Below are positions 61,192 through 64,000 of a stretch of DNA of 64,000 bases, one piece after another. The notes below the pieces were generated by a model. That model worked only from the letters and a program-made list of their open reading frames with translations. It was not told the DNA's origin and made no database searches. A program made the position numbers and the translations under genes. How positions within the stretch are numbered: position 1 is the stretch's first letter; the number at the start of each line of letters is the position of its first letter. The stretch comes from Cornus controversa (lineage: Eukaryota; Streptophyta; Magnoliopsida; Cornales; Cornaceae). The DNA is taken from assembly GCA_026545225.1 (NCBI GenBank), contig CM048853.1:47851755-47915754 (forward strand). The letters run 5' to 3'.

Positions 61192-62374
61192 ACTTAAAAC
61201 CAAAATTGAGAAGAAAAAAAAAATGTTTCGGAAGCTCTGATGACAAAATCACAATTTTTTAAATCTCTCTCTCTCTCTCTATATATATAATTATATATGA
61301 AAGAGAGTTTATTATGAACACAAACTTAATTACTTGGAAAGAGTTTGTCTTTCACTTAATATTAACCATCTATTATTTTTAACTTATCTAGAAATTGGCT
61401 TATACTTGTAGCCAATTTTATTTTTTTTGATGAAAGATTAATTTATAGCCAAAATGTTGCTTATAGCCAATTGGAAATATGAATGTGCAAAAGCACCACC
61501 CTTAAATTTGTGGGACTTACATATTTAATAGTTGAACTTGTACTGTTAATTAAATCTATTTTTGACATATTAAATTTAATTATTTTAGTCAAATTTAAAT
61601 AAGGAATGCTAGGACTGCGTTACACAGTCACTTGAGTGATTGGTGAAAACTAATTACAGAAATTAAATATTTTTCTGTAATAAATGTTATATTTTTTTTA
61701 TCAATTAATATGCTCTTCTAACTTTAAGGTATTTACATTAGTGCTGTTAACAAACAAATAAAACTATAAATATAAAATAGTTCTTCAATTATAAAAGAAA
61801 AATATCTTCTTTAATTCAATTAATCATAATTACAAAATTTAAAAAATTATATAGGAAATGATTATAATAAGTATATAGATTATTAAAAATATTTAAAAGC
61901 AAGATAATATAAAAAAATATAATTAAAAACATTTTAATACTTTATGTTTATATTTTTATTTGTTTGTTAATGACAGCACCGGCTTAATCCTAGCACTCCT
62001 CAATTTAAATATATGAAAATTGAACGTGTGAAAAATAATGAACTCTGAAAAATAGATTTAAATATGTGAAAAACAAATTTAATGCCTGAAAAAATACAGT
62101 ACAATCATTAGAGGAGAGGATCGAAACTGCCTAATCCATAGTTTGATTGACTGATGCATGTAAGTACAATAATGGGTCCCATAATGATGCATCAAAGGGT
62201 CAGCAATCACTCGGCCTAGGCATTATATATATATATATATATATAAAACTACTTGCTCGTAGCGGTTGGATGGGAGAGCCTTCTTGGTAAACACACACAC
62301 TCTCTCTCTCTCTCTCTCTCTCTATCGATATAAATATAATACTAACATACAAATCGGTGCCAAACGAATTGATC
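61192..62374. repeat. Truncated duplicate of the polygalacturonase-PPR intergenic region
   Basis: Collinear with 32,173-35,862 but much shorter: the polygalacturonase promoter and TATA (61,192-61,470), a piece matching 33,680-33,750 (61,495-61,550), and the PPR 5' flank (62,050-62,374) including GGGTCCCATAATGATGCATC and ACATACAAATCGGT. It stops about ten bases before the position of the PPR start codon. Confidence 0.85.
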
Positions 62375-62377
62375 AAT

Positions 62378-62419
62378 CTGCAGCAAGCACCCCGTGCCTG
62401 GTTTGACCGTTTTAGATCT
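62378..62419 (+). pseudogene. Scrap of Copia reverse transcriptase
   Basis: 14 codons reading LQQAPRAWFDRFRS, the conserved Copia RT block (compare LKQAPRAWFEKFRS at about 9,738-9,779 in this window, different at many bases). It lies 20 bp before the start codon of GST copy C. Confidence 0.7.
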
Positions 62420-62438
62420 GATCGGGTCCGAGTGCACT

Positions 62439-62913
62439 ATGGTGCGTGTCTCTAAAATTCATCGTCAATCAATTGCTCTCTTGCCATTTCTCATTGTTTT
62501 TCTCAGAAACAAATTATTACTTTCTGTTCTGATTTTCTTTTTCGCGATTACATCAATCGCTACACACCCAACTGGATTGATTTACCTGTCTAACGAGCTG
62601 TTGTTTGTTTGTGAATAGGCGAGTGGTGGGGAGCCAAAGAAGCTGAAGCTCTATTCTTACTGGCGGAGCTCTTGCTCTTGCCGTGTTCGTATCGCTCTCA
62701 ACTTGAAAGGTCTCTCACACTACTACTGTCTCTCTCTAAATTTGATCAATCAATTTCTTCTGCCGGTTTCTCTTATTAAAACCCTGATTTTTGTTTTTTT
62801 AATTATATTGACCATTGGCTTTTGCCTCTTTCAAAACAGGTATCAAATATGAGTACAAAGCAGTTAATTTGGTGAAAGGAGAGCAATTTAGTCCTGGTGA
62901 GAATATGCACACG

Positions 62914-62946
<33 letters not shown>

Positions 62947-64000
62947 GCGTATAGTGGCTTATGAAATTTCTTATAGTATTTAGGCTTATGTATATGATGA
63001 AGAAGTATGCTATTAATAATAATAAGCATATTGGGTGTCTCGCTTTCATGCTACACCATAGACATTCAAACTTCAATTTTATTTTTTTTCACAAATTACG
63101 ATCAATAACTTTCTTTTCGTGGCGGATAATTATCAAAGAAAGTTACTTTGAGCTGGAAAAAAACATTAATTGAAAAGGTGAATCTGGAAATGCAACACGA
63201 ATTGGATATGTTATGTGCTTGTCTTTTTAAAATTCCTCTTTTTTTGGTCTATTTCATGCATCCATTACAAGAGAAAAAATATATAAACTTGATTCTTATC
63301 TACTGCTTGTAATCTTTTATATGTTCAGTTTGACTTTACAAAATTGAGTCTTGAACCATTGTCGCAATTTAAATGTCGGCCTAAAAGTTTTTGGATGCGC
63401 TCTATATTTTTTGGGGTACCGGATATACTCTTATTTTTTAGTCTTCATATGGCTTCTTAACATGTTCTCAAATTTTTGGAGTACAGAGTTTGCAAAGCTC
63501 AATCCTATTGGTTATGTACCGGTGCTGGTAGATGAAGACATTGTAGTTGCCGACTCTTTCGCAATCTTATTGGTGAAAAGACTTTTATTCTCTGTCCCTT
63601 GCTGTGAACTTGACTCTAATATGTTTTGAATTTCACCAAATGGATTATTGTATGTGCATTGTGTTGTACAGTATCTAGAAGAGAAGTATCCTCAACATCC
63701 ACTGTTACCTCGTGATCTTCAGAAAAGAGCAATTAATTACCAGGTAAATTGCAATTGGTTTCTTACTCTTCCAAAATTTGGTTTATTTTTTAGTGAACTA
63801 TTTAGTCTATTTGTATCAGCAATTTGACACCAGCATGAATGTGTTAACAACTGGGTGCACCAATAAAGCATGAATTTGTGTGCTTTTGCCTTCAAAAATT
63901 GAATTATGATTGTGGCTGGTCAGCCACAGGTGTATGTTTTCACCATTTGAACATGAAAGGCTCCTATGGATCATCACTTTCTAATTTAATTATTAGTACA
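62439..64000 (+). CDS. Zeta-class glutathione S-transferase, 5' part (copy C, truncated by window end)
   Basis: Exons 62439-62441 (ATG), 62619-62709, 62840-62896, 63487-63572 and 63672-63743 are open and correctly spliced in frame, giving 104 residues, so CDS is partial at the right edge. Active-site motif [11 protein letters not shown] is present, with Cys where copy B has Trp, then [11 protein letters not shown] and ADSFAI. Exons 6-10 lie outside. The start codon again ends exon 1, followed by GTGCGT. Its promoter context differs from A and B: the sequence upstream is the duplicated PPR 5' flank plus a Copia scrap. Whether it is expressed or complete cannot be judged here. Confidence 0.88.

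Overview
This is a stretch of plant nuclear DNA, almost certainly from a eudicot. It is AT-rich, has GT-AG introns and (TA)n/(CT)n microsatellites, and carries Copia and LINE relics. The recognisable genes are plant families: MLO, KORRIGAN, a GH28 polygalacturonase, a P-class PPR protein and zeta-class GSTs. The species cannot be named from the sequence. Exon borders below were set by hand from reading-frame continuity, GT/AG sites and family conservation; transcript ends are unknown.

Layout. 0-2 kb: 3' half of an MLO-type membrane protein gene (+). 2.3-5.1 kb: complete four-exon VTT/TVP38 (SNARE-associated Golgi) gene (-), tail-to-tail with MLO. 5.7-11.0 kb: one dead Ty1/Copia retrotransposon with LTRs, CAATG target duplications, PBS and polypurine tract, itself interrupted by a nested solo LTR. 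11.4-12.9 kb: decayed LINE reverse transcriptase (-). 16.0-20.1 kb: intact six-exon KORRIGAN-type membrane endo-1,4-beta-glucanase (-). 20-28 kb: repeat-rich intergenic DNA holding a shredded piece of a PPR locus. 28.2-32.2 kb: intact eight-exon polygalacturonase (-). 35.9-38.2 kb: intact intronless P-class PPR gene (+), divergent from the polygalacturonase. 39-64 kb: a family of duplicated zeta GST (maleylacetoacetate isomerase-like) genes (+): copy A is a pseudogene, copy B is complete (222 aa, ten exons), copy C is cut by the window end.

Functional links are loose, as usual in plants. KORRIGAN (cellulose synthesis) and the polygalacturonase (pectin cleavage) both act on the cell wall, but they are about 8 kb apart with repeats between and nothing suggests joint regulation. 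The PPR protein probably acts on organelle RNA, and the GSTs probably in tyrosine catabolism.

The most notable feature is structural. The right half was built by repeated local duplication and deletion: three GST copies plus a scrap of a fourth, a truncated second copy of the polygalacturonase-PPR intergenic region at 61.0-62.4 kb, and a five-piece remnant of the PPR 3' end at 26.6 kb. I found no CRISPR, operon, tRNA or rRNA gene, and no candidate for a wholly new biochemical system.
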